Source: Nonomuraea soli (GTDB lineage Bacteria; Actinomycetota; Actinomycetes; Streptosporangiales; Streptosporangiaceae). Taken from it: DNA of 64,000 nucleotides. The translations under genes and the position numbers were made by a program. Numbering within the stretch: the stretch's first letter is position 1; each line of letters begins with the position of its first letter. Positions 7,876-16,524 of this stretch are shown here, piece after piece. The stretch is taken from the NCBI RefSeq assembly GCF_013761175.1, contig NZ_JACDUR010000009.1, positions 62,001 through 126,000 of the forward strand, in the 5' to 3' direction. The notes under the pieces are model-generated. The model searched no databases. It saw only the letters and a program-made list of their open reading frames with translations, and was not told the DNA's origin.

Positions 7876-9142
7876 GGCCGGCTACCAGCCCTCCGTCGAG
7901 CTGGAGAACGGCGCTGAGCAGCACGTCAGCGCCCTGGGTGAGCTGGTCGGGCGGGGTGTGCTCATCGGGTGCGTGGCTGACGCCGCCCGTGCTCGGCACG
8001 AAGATCATGCCGATCGGGGCGATGCGGGCGACGATCTGGGCGTCGTGCCCGGCCCCGCTCGGCAGCCGGTGCGAGCTCAGCCCGAGCTCGGCGGCGCAGC
8101 GGGCGATCAGGTCACGCAGGCCCGGATGGCAGTCGACGGGCGTGGTGCGTGCCCCGAGGCCGATCTCGATCTGGGTGCCGGTGGCCTTGGCGATCTCCTG
8201 GGCCAGCTCGCCCAGGCGGGCGACCGCGTCGTCGAGTGCCGAGGCCGTCACGTCGCGGAACTCCACGCCGAGCCGTACCAGGCCGGGGATGACGTTCCAC
8301 ATGCCGGGCTCCACCGAGCACGTCCCTGTGGTGGCGCGCAGCACGATCCCCTCGTCGGCCGCGATGGAGCGGACGGCCAGCAGCACACGCGCGGCGGCGT
8401 CGAGCGCGTCGACCCGGTGCTCCATGGGCGTGGTCCCGGCGTGGCCGGCGACGCCCTCGACCGTCACGGTGAGGTTCAGCCGTCCCGTGATCGACTCCAC
8501 CACGCCGATCGGCACGCCCAGCCGCTCCAGCACGCTGCCCTGCTCGATGTGCAGCTCCAGGTAGGCGGCGATCTCGTCGCGGGTCCAGGCCGCCTCGTCG
8601 AGCCGCAGGTGGTCGCCGCCGACGGCCGCCAGCAGGTCGGCGATGGTGATGCCCCGGTTGTCGCGTTCCTCGCCGAAGCCCGCGGGCAGCGCGCCGGTGA
8701 AGCCGTGCGCGCCGAGCATGCCCATCGTGCCGTGGGCGCCCTCCTCGTCGCAGAAGGCCACCACGACCAGCGGATGGCGCAGCCGTACACCCTCCTCGTG
8801 CAACACGCGGGCGACCTCGACGGCGGCGAGCACGCCGTAGGCCCCGTCGTAGGCGCCGCCGTTGACGACGGTGTCGATGTGGGAGCCGAGCACGAGCGCC
8901 GGGGCCGTGCCGTCGGCGCCCCGCCTCCTGCCGATGAGGTTGCCCGCCGCGTCGACCTCGACGGCCAGGCCCGCCTCCAGCATCAGCCCGGCCACGTAGG
9001 CGCGTCCCTGGACGTCCTCGGCGGTGAAGGCCAGCCGGGTCACGCCGCCGCCGGGGCCGCGGCCGATGTCCCCGAGGGCGGCGATGTGCCCGTTGAGCCG
9101 TCCGGCGTTGACGCGGGGCCGGGTCCCCTGGACGACCGTCAT
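7871..9142 (-). CDS. Zn-dependent M20 amidase (hydantoinase/carbamoylase family), 423 aa
   Basis: Member of the N-carbamoyl-amino-acid hydrolase / beta-ureidopropionase / allantoate amidohydrolase group, which cleaves ureido or amide bonds in the cytoplasm using two metals. Metal ligands are visible in GSHIDTV, GAYDGAYG, DEEG, LELHIEQG and GVSHAPDE; the dimerisation part carries GHAGTTPM. The length is normal. The start is set at ATG 9142, which overlaps the MbtH stop (ATGA); a longer reading would only translate the MbtH gene in another frame. It is the last gene of the seven-gene NRPS operon. A beta-ureidopropionase activity would yield beta-alanine, which fits the PanD gene of the sister operon, but processing of a product precursor is equally possible. 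Confidence 0.85.
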   Translation of the reverse strand: MTVVQGTRPRVNAGRLNGHIAALGDIGRGPGGGVTRLAFTAEDVQGRAYVAGLMLEAGLAVEVDAAGNLIGRRRGADGTAPALVLGSHIDTVVNGGAYDGAYGVLAAVEVARVLHEEGVRLRHPLVVVAFCDEEGAHGTMGMLGAHGFTGALPAGFGEERDNRGITIADLLAAVGGDHLRLDEAAWTRDEIAAYLELHIEQGSVLERLGVPIGVVESITGRLNLTVTVEGVAGHAGTTPMEHRVDALDAAARVLLAVRSIAADEGIVLRATTGTCSVEPGMWNVIPGLVRLGVEFRDVTASALDDAVARLGELAQEIAKATGTQIEIGLGARTTPVDCHPGLRDLIARCAAELGLSSHRLPSGAGHDAQIVARIAPIGMIFVPSTGGVSHAPDEHTPPDQLTQGADVLLSAVLQLDGGLVAGR

Positions 9143-9315
9143 GGCGTGCGCAGCGACTTGGGGCGCATGTCGGTCCACACCTGGCCGATGTGCTCCAGGC
9201 AGGCCTCGCGCTCGCCGGCGAACCCGGTCGGGCTCCAGCCCGGCGGCGGATCCTGGCTCTGCGGCCACAGCGAGTACTGCTCCTCGTCGTTGATCACCAC
9301 GGCGTAGGTGCTCAC
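9139..9315 (-). CDS. MbtH-like protein, 58 aa
   Basis: A small activator/chaperone that binds adenylation domains of NRPSs. The family signature is complete: NDEEQYSLWP, PPGW, then ACLEHIGQVWTDMRPKSLR. The three conserved tryptophans are present. Translation starts at GTG 9315, one base after the stop of the thioesterase gene, and the TGA overlaps the ATG of the amidase. Four A domains are encoded in the window but only this one MbtH protein, so it probably serves one or more of them in trans. Confidence 0.95.
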   Translation of the reverse strand: MSTYAVVINDEEQYSLWPQSQDPPPGWSPTGFAGEREACLEHIGQVWTDMRPKSLRTP

Positions 9316-9316
9316 G

Positions 9317-10066
9317 TCAGGCCTCCAGGTCTCGGGCGATGTGGTGGAGCAGCTCGGTACGCCGCTCGTGCAGGAAGAAGTGGCCGCCGGTCAGCACGCG
9401 CAGCCGGAAGTCGCCCGTCGCCTGCGCCGCCCACATCCGGGCGTGCTCCACGGGGACGATCTCGTCGTCGGTGCCGGCGTAGACCCGCAGCGGCAGGTCG
9501 AGCGGCGGCTCGGGTCGCGGCAGGTAGGTGTCGGTGATCTCCAGGTCGGCCCTGACGCGCGGCAGCACGACCGCCAGCAGCCGCGGGTCGTCGAGCGGCA
9601 TGCCCGCGCTGCCGTCCAGGCGCCGCATCCAGCCGACGAGCTCGGGCTCGGGCGCGTCGTACATGGCCGCGGAGCGCGGTCCGTGCGGCGGCGCGGCGGC
9701 GGCCGCCAGCAGGGCGCGCGGCGCGGGCGCGCCGCGCCTGCGCAGTTCCCTGGCCAGCTCGAACGCCACCCAGGCGCCCATGCTGTAACCGAACAGCGCG
9801 TACGGCGAGGCGGTCTCGCCCTCCAGGGCGTCGGCCAGTTCGGGGACCAGCTCGGTCATGCGGGTGCGGGCCCGCTCCCTGATCCTGCGCTCGCGCCCCG
9901 GCAGGTGCACGGGCCTCACTTCGACGGCCTCGGGCAGCAGGTCGGCCCACTGGTTGTACTCGACGGACCCTCCTCCCGCGTACGGCAGGCACAGCAGCCT
10001 GATCGCGGCGCCTGGGCGGGGCGCGGGCACGCTCACCCACGCCGCCACCCGGTCGAGCACGGTCAT
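9317..10066 (-). CDS. Type II thioesterase, 249 aa
   Basis: An alpha/beta hydrolase of the GrsT/RifR type that removes wrong or stalled acyl groups from carrier proteins. Visible are LCLPYAGGGSVEYNQW near the N-terminus, the nucleophile motif GYSMG at about residue 85, and the catalytic His in GGHFFLHER near the C-terminus. The length is typical. The ATG at 10066 has a GGAGG box 8 bp upstream; a GTG three codons earlier overlaps the NRPS stop and is an alternative start. Its position between the C-PCP-C protein and MbtH implies an editing role in this assembly line. Confidence 0.92.
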   Translation of the reverse strand: MTVLDRVAAWVSVPAPRPGAAIRLLCLPYAGGGSVEYNQWADLLPEAVEVRPVHLPGRERRIRERARTRMTELVPELADALEGETASPYALFGYSMGAWVAFELARELRRRGAPAPRALLAAAAAPPHGPRSAAMYDAPEPELVGWMRRLDGSAGMPLDDPRLLAVVLPRVRADLEITDTYLPRPEPPLDLPLRVYAGTDDEIVPVEHARMWAAQATGDFRLRVLTGGHFFLHERRTELLHHIARDLEA

Positions 10067-10071
10067 CCTCG

Positions 10072-13000
10072 TCACCTCCGCAACGGCAGGTCGGGGCCGG
10101 CCACCAGCTCGATGACCAGCCGCCGCAGCTCTTCGGCCATCGCGGCCACCGTCTGCGGCAGGAACAGGGCGGTGTCGTACTCCAGCACCGCGCGGGCGCT
10201 GTCGCCCAGGTCGGTGACCTCCAGGGCCAGGTCGAACTGGGCGGTGCCGAGGGGCACGGACATGCGGCGCATCGCCACACCGGGGAGCACGTCGTCGGCC
10301 GATTCGAGCAGCCGCCGGTCGTGCAGGGTGAACAGCAGGCCGAAGGGTTTGTCCCTGCCCAGGCCCAGCTCGGCCGAGAGCAGGGTCAGCGGGAGTTCCT
10401 GGTGCTCGTAGGCGTCGAGCAGGCCGCGCCTGACGACCGCGACGGCGTCGGAGAACGTGGCCGCGCCGGTCAGGTCGGTGCGCACCGGCAGGGCGTTGAC
10501 GAAGTGGCCGATCAGGTCGGCCGTCTGCGGCCTGGTGCGTCCGGAGACGACCGAGCCGGTGACCAGGTCCCAGGCGCCCGTGCGCCGCGCCTGCCAGATC
10601 TGGAAGGCGGCGAGGTGGACCATGTGCGCGGTAGCCCCGGTCGCCTCGCACAACGCCCGTACGTCCACGGGCAGGTCGAACACGTGCTGGGCGCCCTGGA
10701 AGAGGGGCCTGCGCGGGCGCGGCAGGTCGGTGGGGAACCGCGTCCTGTCGGCGCCGTCGAGGCGCTCGCGCCAGTGCGCCGCCAGTGTGCTCAGCCGCTC
10801 GCCCGACAGGCGTTCGCGCTCCCAGACCACGTGGTCGGCGTACTGCACGGCCAGGGCGGCTGGAACCGGGCCGCCCGTGGTCCTGGAGCGGTAGAAGGCG
10901 CACAACTCCCGCCAGAACACCGCCGTGGACCAGCCGTCGAAGGCGATGTGGTGGACCAGGAAGAGCAGCACGTGATCGTCGGGGGCGACCCTGAACAGCA
11001 CCGGCCGGATCGGGGGCCGCGACAGATCGAACGGCCTGCCGTACTCCTCCAGGACCGCGCGCACGGGGTCGGCGGTGTCGACGACGGGCAGCCGCAGCGG
11101 CGCGGGCTCGGCGATGCGCTGCACCGGCCCCCGCCGGGTGGCGGCGTAGGTGGTGCGCAACGGCTCGTGCCTGGCCACGACCTGGCCCAGCGCCCACTCC
11201 AGCGCCGGCACGTCGAGCTCGCCCTCCAGGTGGAAGGCGTGCGGTGCGCTGTAGGCGAGGCTGTGCGGAGCGAGCTGGTGCAGGATCCACAGGCTCTCCT
11301 GGGCGTAGGAGAGCGGGAGGTCCTGGCCGGGCGTCCTCGGCAGCGGCACCGGGCCCGCGTCGGCGGGGGTGGCGAGCATGCCGGCCAGCTCGGCGGGGGT
11401 CAGGTGGTGGAAGACGTCGGAGATCGACACCTCCACGCCCAGGGCCGCCTGGAGCTCCATCGCCACCTGGACGGCGGCCAGCGAGTGACCTCCGAGCGAG
11501 AAGAAGTCGTCGTCGGGCGCGATCTCGCCGGGCTCCAGGCCCAGGACGTTGCCCCAGATGCCGGTCACGGTGCCGACGAGCTCGGCCGGGGCCGTCACCG
11601 GCCCGGTCCCGGTGGCACCGGCCAGGGGTACGGCACGCGGGACGTTGTCGCGCGGGCGCCACGACAGCGTGCCGACGGGCCGGTCCGGCTCGGCCGTCAC
11701 CTCCTCCAGGATGCCGCGATACCCCTGCGCCAGCCAGGCGATCGTCTCGGCGTCGAACAGGTCGGTCGAGTAGCGCAGCAGGCCCGACAGCTCGCCGTCG
11801 GAGGAGATGAGCTCCATCTCCACGTCGAACCTGACCGTCTGCTGCTCCAGCGGGTAGGTGGCCAGGACCAGCTCACCCAGGTGGAGCAGCATGCCGCGCT
11901 CCCCCTCAGAAGGGGCCCCCAGCGGCGAGGCGGTCTCGCCGGACTCCGAGCGGGTGATCTCACCGCGCTGCGAGGCGCGCAGCGTGAACGCCACGTCGAA
12001 CAGGGGCGAGCGGCTCGGGTCCCGCCGCACGCCCAGGCGTTCGACCAGCAGCGGGAAGGGATAGTCCTGGTGCTCCAGCGCGTCGAGCACCACGCTCCTG
12101 GTGCGTGCGAGCAGCTGGGAGAAGCCGGGCTCGCCCGACAGGTCGGTCCTGACGACGACCGGGTTGACGAAGTAGCCGGCCACGCCCGCGAACTCCGGGC
12201 GGCTGCGGCCCGAGGTCCAGGTGCCCAGCAGGAACTCCCGCTGCCCCGCCGCCCTGCCCAGCAGGACCTGGAAGGCGGCCAGCAGGGTCGTGTACACCGT
12301 GGTGTCGTGCCGGGCGGCCAGCTCCTCGACCTTCGCGGTCAGCTCCGCGTCGAGACGGAAGGCGTGGCAGGCGCCGCGGAAACTCCGGTCGGCGGGCCTG
12401 GGCCGGTCCAGGGGCAGGGCGAGCGGGGGCGGCGGGTCGTGCAGCGCCTCCCTCCAGTGGTCGGCCAGCCGGTCGCCCCACGGGCCCGCCAGCATGGCCG
12501 CCTGCCAGGCGACGAAGTCGGCGTAGCCCGCCTCGGGCGCGGGCAGGTCGGGCTCGCGCCCGTGCAGGTAGGCCGTGTAGGCCCGGCCGAGCTCGTCGAG
12601 CATGAGGAAGAGCGACCAGCCGTCGATGGCGATGTGGTGGGTGACCCACAGCAGCACCGGCGGCGCGTCAGGGCGGCGGGCGAGCACGACACGGAAGACC
12701 GGTCCTGTGGCCAGGTCGAAGGGGCGGCCGGCCGCCTCCGCGAGCAGGTCGGCCAGCTCCTGCGGCGAGGCGGGGTCGGCGATCACGAGATCGGGCTCGG
12801 CCGCCCGGCTCACCCGCTGGACGGGGGTGCCGCGCACGTACGCGTAGGTGGTGCGCAGGATGGGATGGCGGGCCATCAGCCAGGCGAACGCGCGGCGCAG
12901 CGCGCCGGGGTCCACCGTGCCGCGGATCGTCCAGGCGAAGGGCATGTTGTAGGCGACGCTCGCCTCCCGCCGCACCCGGTCCATGAACCACAACGACTGC

Positions 13001-13098
13001 TGGCCCTGCGAGAGCGGGAAGGGCGCGGCGCCCGAGCTGATCAGCTCGGCCAGCAGGGCCCGTTTGTCCTCGCGCGACAACGACGCGGGCACGCTCAT
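10072..13098 (-). CDS. NRPS subunit C-PCP-C without an A domain, 1008 aa
   Basis: Peptide-bond-forming enzyme. Domains: condensation 1 (about 27-450; PLSQGQQSLWF, HHIAIDG with His154), PCP (about 500-575; LGGHSL with phosphopantetheine Ser539), condensation 2 (about 590-1008; LPLSYAQESLWI, HHIAFDG with His716). Both HHxxxDG motifs are intact. There is no adenylation domain, so Ser539 must be loaded in trans, most simply by the free-standing A domain encoded first in the same operon. C1 probably acylates the first amino acid with the PKS-made chain and C2 passes it to the next module (inference). ATG 13098 overlaps the stop of the LOG gene (ATGA). The second C domain ends the protein, so docking to a downstream A-PCP protein is expected. 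Confidence 0.92.
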   Translation of the reverse strand: MSVPASLSREDKRALLAELISSGAAPFPLSQGQQSLWFMDRVRREASVAYNMPFAWTIRGTVDPGALRRAFAWLMARHPILRTTYAYVRGTPVQRVSRAAEPDLVIADPASPQELADLLAEAAGRPFDLATGPVFRVVLARRPDAPPVLLWVTHHIAIDGWSLFLMLDELGRAYTAYLHGREPDLPAPEAGYADFVAWQAAMLAGPWGDRLADHWREALHDPPPPLALPLDRPRPADRSFRGACHAFRLDAELTAKVEELAARHDTTVYTTLLAAFQVLLGRAAGQREFLLGTWTSGRSRPEFAGVAGYFVNPVVVRTDLSGEPGFSQLLARTRSVVLDALEHQDYPFPLLVERLGVRRDPSRSPLFDVAFTLRASQRGEITRSESGETASPLGAPSEGERGMLLHLGELVLATYPLEQQTVRFDVEMELISSDGELSGLLRYSTDLFDAETIAWLAQGYRGILEEVTAEPDRPVGTLSWRPRDNVPRAVPLAGATGTGPVTAPAELVGTVTGIWGNVLGLEPGEIAPDDDFFSLGGHSLAAVQVAMELQAALGVEVSISDVFHHLTPAELAGMLATPADAGPVPLPRTPGQDLPLSYAQESLWILHQLAPHSLAYSAPHAFHLEGELDVPALEWALGQVVARHEPLRTTYAATRRGPVQRIAEPAPLRLPVVDTADPVRAVLEEYGRPFDLSRPPIRPVLFRVAPDDHVLLFLVHHIAFDGWSTAVFWRELCAFYRSRTTGGPVPAALAVQYADHVVWERERLSGERLSTLAAHWRERLDGADRTRFPTDLPRPRRPLFQGAQHVFDLPVDVRALCEATGATAHMVHLAAFQIWQARRTGAWDLVTGSVVSGRTRPQTADLIGHFVNALPVRTDLTGAATFSDAVAVVRRGLLDAYEHQELPLTLLSAELGLGRDKPFGLLFTLHDRRLLESADDVLPGVAMRRMSVPLGTAQFDLALEVTDLGDSARAVLEYDTALFLPQTVAAMAEELRRLVIELVAGPDLPLRR

Positions 13099-13706
13099 CG
13101 TGCCCCTCCGACGGGGACCAGCCGCTCGATGATCTCCAAGGCCTCCAGCGGCGACGACGCCGTGTGGAACATCGGCTGCTCGCCCGGAGAGATGAAGCCG
13201 AACCGGCCGAGCGTGGCGATCAGGTTGACCAGGTCGTCCCAGACTCCCTCCGTGTTGACGATGATCATCGGCTTGGCGGAGACGCCCAGATAGGTGGCGG
13301 AGATGACTTCGAGGATCTCGTCCAGGGTGCCGAAGCCGCCCGGCAGCGCCACGAAGGCGTCGGCGCTGCGCAGCATGTGCTCCTTGCGCTTGTAGAGCGT
13401 GTCGGTCAGCTGCGTCTCCTGGACGGGGGCGGCGATGGCGCGCTCGCGCTCGTACAGGAAGCGGGGGATGATGCCGCGGATCGGCGCGCCGTGCTCGGAG
13501 GCGGCCCAGGCCACCTCGCCCATCAGGCCGGAGCCACCGCCGCCGTACAGCAGCCGGTGCCCGCGCTCCCCGATGAGCCGGCCGGTCGCCCTGGCCATGT
13601 CGATCACGGCCTGCGAGGTGCACCGGCCGGCGCCGCAGAACACGCAGATCTCCAGGCGCCTCTCGCTGGGCGCCGACAGATCCGATTCGAGGATGGAGGT
13701 GGTCAC
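13095..13706 (-). CDS. LOG-family protein (nucleotide 5'-monophosphate phosphoribohydrolase-like), 203 aa
   Basis: Rossmann-like protein of the TIGR00730/LOG group, whose characterised members release a free base and ribose 5-phosphate from nucleoside monophosphates, including cytokinin activation. The signature PGGFGTLDE is intact, as is the N-terminal CVFCGAG stretch and GGGGSGLMG. The length is as expected. GTG 13706 overlaps the reductase stop (GTGA), and its own TGA overlaps the NRPS ATG, so it is translationally coupled inside the NRPS operon. No role for such an enzyme in lipopeptide assembly is known to me; modification or removal of a nucleotide moiety, self-resistance, or a housekeeping passenger are all possible. 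Confidence 0.85.
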   Translation of the reverse strand: MTTSILESDLSAPSERRLEICVFCGAGRCTSQAVIDMARATGRLIGERGHRLLYGGGGSGLMGEVAWAASEHGAPIRGIIPRFLYERERAIAAPVQETQLTDTLYKRKEHMLRSADAFVALPGGFGTLDEILEVISATYLGVSAKPMIIVNTEGVWDDLVNLIATLGRFGFISPGEQPMFHTASSPLEALEIIERLVPVGGAR

Positions 13707-15040
13707 GACGTCTCCTTGAAACGGGTGATGGAGGGCAGCAGCCGCTGCCGCAGCTCCTGGTCGCGCACGCCCAGCCCCTCCTCGGGCGCCAGGCACAGCA
13801 CGCCGACCTTGCCCTGGTGCACGTTCCTGCGCACGTCGTGCACCGCGTCGGCGGCGCTGGTGAGCGGGTAGGCGCGCGACAGGGTGGGGTGGATCATGCC
13901 CTTGGCGATCAGCCGGTTGGCCTGCCAGGCCTCGTGGTAGTTGGCGAAGTGGGTGCCGACGACCCGCTTGAGGTTCATCCACAGGTAGCGGTTGTCGAAG
14001 GAGTGCTGGAACCCGGTCGTCGAGGCGCAGGTGACGATGGTGCCGCCGCGCCGTGCCACGTACACGCTGGCGCCGAAGGTGTCGCGTCCCGGGTGCTCGA
14101 AGACGATGTCGGGGTCCTCGCCGCCGGTCAGGTCGCGGATGCACTGGCCGAACCTGCGCCACTCGGCGACATCCGGGGTGTGCTCGTCGCTCCAGAACGA
14201 GAAGCCCTCGGCCGCGCGGTCGATGACCAGCTCGGCGCCCGCCCGCCTGGCCAGCTCCGCCTTCTCGGGCGAGGAGACCACGCAGACCGGGGTGGCTCCG
14301 CCGTTGAGCGCGAACTGGGTCGCGTAGGAGCCGAGACCGCCTGAGGCGCCCCAGATCAGGACGGTGTCGCCCTGCTTCATCTGGGCGCCGTTGCGCGAGA
14401 CGAGCTGCCGGTAGGCGGTGGAGTTGACCAGGCCGGAGCAGGCCGCCTCCTCCCACGTGAGATGGGCGGGCATCGGCATGAGCTGGTTGGCCTTGACCAG
14501 CGCCAGCTCGGCCAGGCCGCCGAAGTTGGTCTCGAAGCCCCAGATGCGCTGCTCGGGATCGAGCATGCTGTCGTCGTGGCCCTCGGGGTCCTCCAGCTCG
14601 ACCGACAGGCAGTGGGCGACGACCCGGTCGCCCGGCTTCCACTTGCTGACTCCCGGGCCGACGCGCAGCACGACGCCCGACAGGTCGGAGCCCAGCACGT
14701 GGTACGGCAGGTCGTGGCGGCGGGCCAGCTCGCTGCGCCTGCCGTACCTGCGCAGGAAGGCGAAGGTGGGCAGCGGCTCGAAGATCGCCGACCAGACGGT
14801 GTTGTAGTTGACCGAGCTGGCCATGACGGCGACCAGCGCCTCCCCCGGGCCGGGCTCGGGCGTGGGCACCTCCTCCACGTGCAGGGACTTGCGCGGGTCC
14901 TTGAACTCCGAGCTCACGCCCTCGAACATGCCGACCTCGTCGGCGTGGACGGTCAGGGCCGTGTAGAACTCGGGCACGGGCATCGCCCCGAGGTCGCTCT
15001 CTCCGGCCAGTACGGCGTCGCGGATGGCACCGGTGCTCAT
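13703..15040 (-). CDS. ccr: Crotonyl-CoA carboxylase/reductase, 445 aa
   Basis: MDR-family enzyme that reduces enoyl-CoA with NADPH while fixing CO2. It makes ethylmalonyl-CoA from crotonyl-CoA, or longer alkylmalonyl-CoA. Diagnostic stretches are SVNYNTVW, IWGFETNFGGLAE, GASGGLGSYATQ (cofactor loop) and QHSFDNRYLWM. The Asn, Phe-Glu and His that line the CO2 pocket of known Ccr proteins appear conserved. ATG 15040 overlaps the A-domain stop. Its presence in the operon suggests that the single AT of the PKS uses an alkylmalonyl extender; the AT has VAGH where methylmalonyl-specific domains have YASH. A central-metabolism role is less likely given the tight coupling with NRPS genes. Confidence 0.92.
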   Translation of the reverse strand: MSTGAIRDAVLAGESDLGAMPVPEFYTALTVHADEVGMFEGVSSEFKDPRKSLHVEEVPTPEPGPGEALVAVMASSVNYNTVWSAIFEPLPTFAFLRRYGRRSELARRHDLPYHVLGSDLSGVVLRVGPGVSKWKPGDRVVAHCLSVELEDPEGHDDSMLDPEQRIWGFETNFGGLAELALVKANQLMPMPAHLTWEEAACSGLVNSTAYRQLVSRNGAQMKQGDTVLIWGASGGLGSYATQFALNGGATPVCVVSSPEKAELARRAGAELVIDRAAEGFSFWSDEHTPDVAEWRRFGQCIRDLTGGEDPDIVFEHPGRDTFGASVYVARRGGTIVTCASTTGFQHSFDNRYLWMNLKRVVGTHFANYHEAWQANRLIAKGMIHPTLSRAYPLTSAADAVHDVRRNVHQGKVGVLCLAPEEGLGVRDQELRQRLLPSITRFKETS

Positions 15041-16524
15041 CGTGTTCCCTCCAGGGCGAGCCGGTCGAGCTTGCCGTTGGGGTTGAGTGGAAACTCCGCC
15101 ACGGTGTGGAACCTGGCGGGGATCATGTGCGCGGGCAGCCGCTCGCCGCACCGCTCGCGCAGCTCCCGAGCCGGGGCGGGCTCGCCCACCAGGTAGGCGA
15201 CGATCAGCGGCTCGCCGCCCGGCGGCGTCTTGACGAGCACCGCGGCGTCGTTCACACCGTCCAGGCCGCGCAGGACGGCCTCGATCTCGCCCAGCTCGAT
15301 GCGGAAGCCGCGGATCTTGACCTGGGAGTCGATGCGGCCCAGGTACGCGAAGGAGCCGTCGTCGAGCCGCCTGACCAGGTCACCCGTGCGATACCAGCGG
15401 CGCTCGCCCTCTCCCAGGTCGACCACGGGGAACCGCTCGGCGTTGAGCTCGGGCCTGCCCACGTAGCCGGCGGCCAGGGCGGTGCCGCCGATCCACAGCT
15501 CGCCCTCGGCGCATGCCGTACCGTCCGTGCCGACGACGGCGGTCCGCACGTGGCGCAGGGGCCTGCCGATGTTGGTGGGGCCGGTCGGGTCGGTGACGGC
15601 GGCGCGGTCGACGACGGTGCAGGTGGCGAAGACGGTGGTCTCCGTCGGGCCGTAGATGTTGACGATCTCCTCGCGCCCGCCCGTCAGGTCCATCCAGGCG
15701 CGGATGGTGTCGCGGTCGATGGCCTCGCCGCCGAAGATCAGGTAGCGCAGGTCGAGCGGGCGCGGATCCTGCTCCATGGCCCAGGCCAGGTACTTGAACA
15801 TGCTGGGCACCTGGCACAGCACGGTGACGCGCTCGTCGGTGAGGGTGCCCAGCAGCCGGCGCGGGTCGCGTCCGACGTCGGGCGGGATCACCACGAGGCG
15901 GCCGCCGTGCACCAGCGGACCCCAGATCTCCCAGACGGAGAAGTCGAAGCAGTGGCTGTGGAACCAGGTCCACACGTCACGCGAGTCGAAGGCGAACCGC
16001 TCGGCCGCCGAGGCGAACAGCTCGCTGACGGCGTGCTCGGGCGTGGCCACCCCCTTCGGCCTGCCGGTCGAGCCGGAGGTGTAGATGATGTGGGTGGGAA
16101 TGTCGGGCGAGCGCCCGGCCGGGGCCAGGATCGGCGCCCCGTCGCCGGTGACCTCGATCCTCGGCACGCCCTGGAAGGGCCAGGGACCGCCGGGGTCGGC
16201 GCAGATCGCGCCGAGTCGGCTGTCGCCGGCCATGAAGCGCACCCGGTCGGCGGGGTAGTCGGGATCCAGCGGGACGTAGGTGCAGCCGTGGCCGACCACC
16301 GCGACGATGGCGGCCACGACCTTCCAGGATCGCCGCATGAAGATGCCGACACGGTCGCCGGGCGCCAGGCCCAGCGCGGTCAGCGAGCCCCGGATCCCGG
16401 CCGCGGCGGCGGCCAGCTCCGCGTAGGTGACGTGGGCGGGCCCGTCTGTGACGGCGACGGCGTCGGGCCGCCGTCGCACGTGCTCGTAGAACGACGAGCC
16501 GAGGAAGCCGGATTCTTGGTCCAC
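15037..16524 (-). CDS. Free-standing NRPS adenylation domain, 495 aa, Thr/diaminobutyrate-like code
   Basis: Activates an amino acid as aminoacyl-AMP and loads a carrier protein in trans. Core motifs are present: YTSGSTGRPKG (A3), FDFSVWEIW (A4), IYGPTETT (A5), YRTGDL (A7), GRIDSQVKIRGFRIELGEIE (A8), NPNGKLDR (A10). It ends there, with no PCP. Reading the ten-position code by eye gives D-F-W-C-I-G-I-V-F-(K), nearest to the threonine code DFWNIGMVH. Because 2,3-diaminobutyrate is threonine with NH2 in place of OH and a pathway for it is encoded at 38154-41592, that residue is a good alternative. First gene of the minus operon, GTG start. The likely acceptor is Ser539 of the C-PCP-C protein. 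Confidence 0.9.
   Translation of the reverse strand: MDQESGFLGSSFYEHVRRRPDAVAVTDGPAHVTYAELAAAAAGIRGSLTALGLAPGDRVGIFMRRSWKVVAAIVAVVGHGCTYVPLDPDYPADRVRFMAGDSRLGAICADPGGPWPFQGVPRIEVTGDGAPILAPAGRSPDIPTHIIYTSGSTGRPKGVATPEHAVSELFASAAERFAFDSRDVWTWFHSHCFDFSVWEIWGPLVHGGRLVVIPPDVGRDPRRLLGTLTDERVTVLCQVPSMFKYLAWAMEQDPRPLDLRYLIFGGEAIDRDTIRAWMDLTGGREEIVNIYGPTETTVFATCTVVDRAAVTDPTGPTNIGRPLRHVRTAVVGTDGTACAEGELWIGGTALAAGYVGRPELNAERFPVVDLGEGERRWYRTGDLVRRLDDGSFAYLGRIDSQVKIRGFRIELGEIEAVLRGLDGVNDAAVLVKTPPGGEPLIVAYLVGEPAPARELRERCGERLPAHMIPARFHTVAEFPLNPNGKLDRLALEGTR

Noticed and set aside
9143-9268. N-terminal extension of the amidase (42 codons)
   Set aside because: It reads through the MbtH gene in a different frame. 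The MbtH frame has the full family signature and the amidase has a coupled ATG at 9142.
13707-14642. Extension of the LOG-family frame into the reductase gene
   Set aside because: The reductase frame is unmistakable; the LOG fold starts at GTG 13706 with a GTGA overlap.
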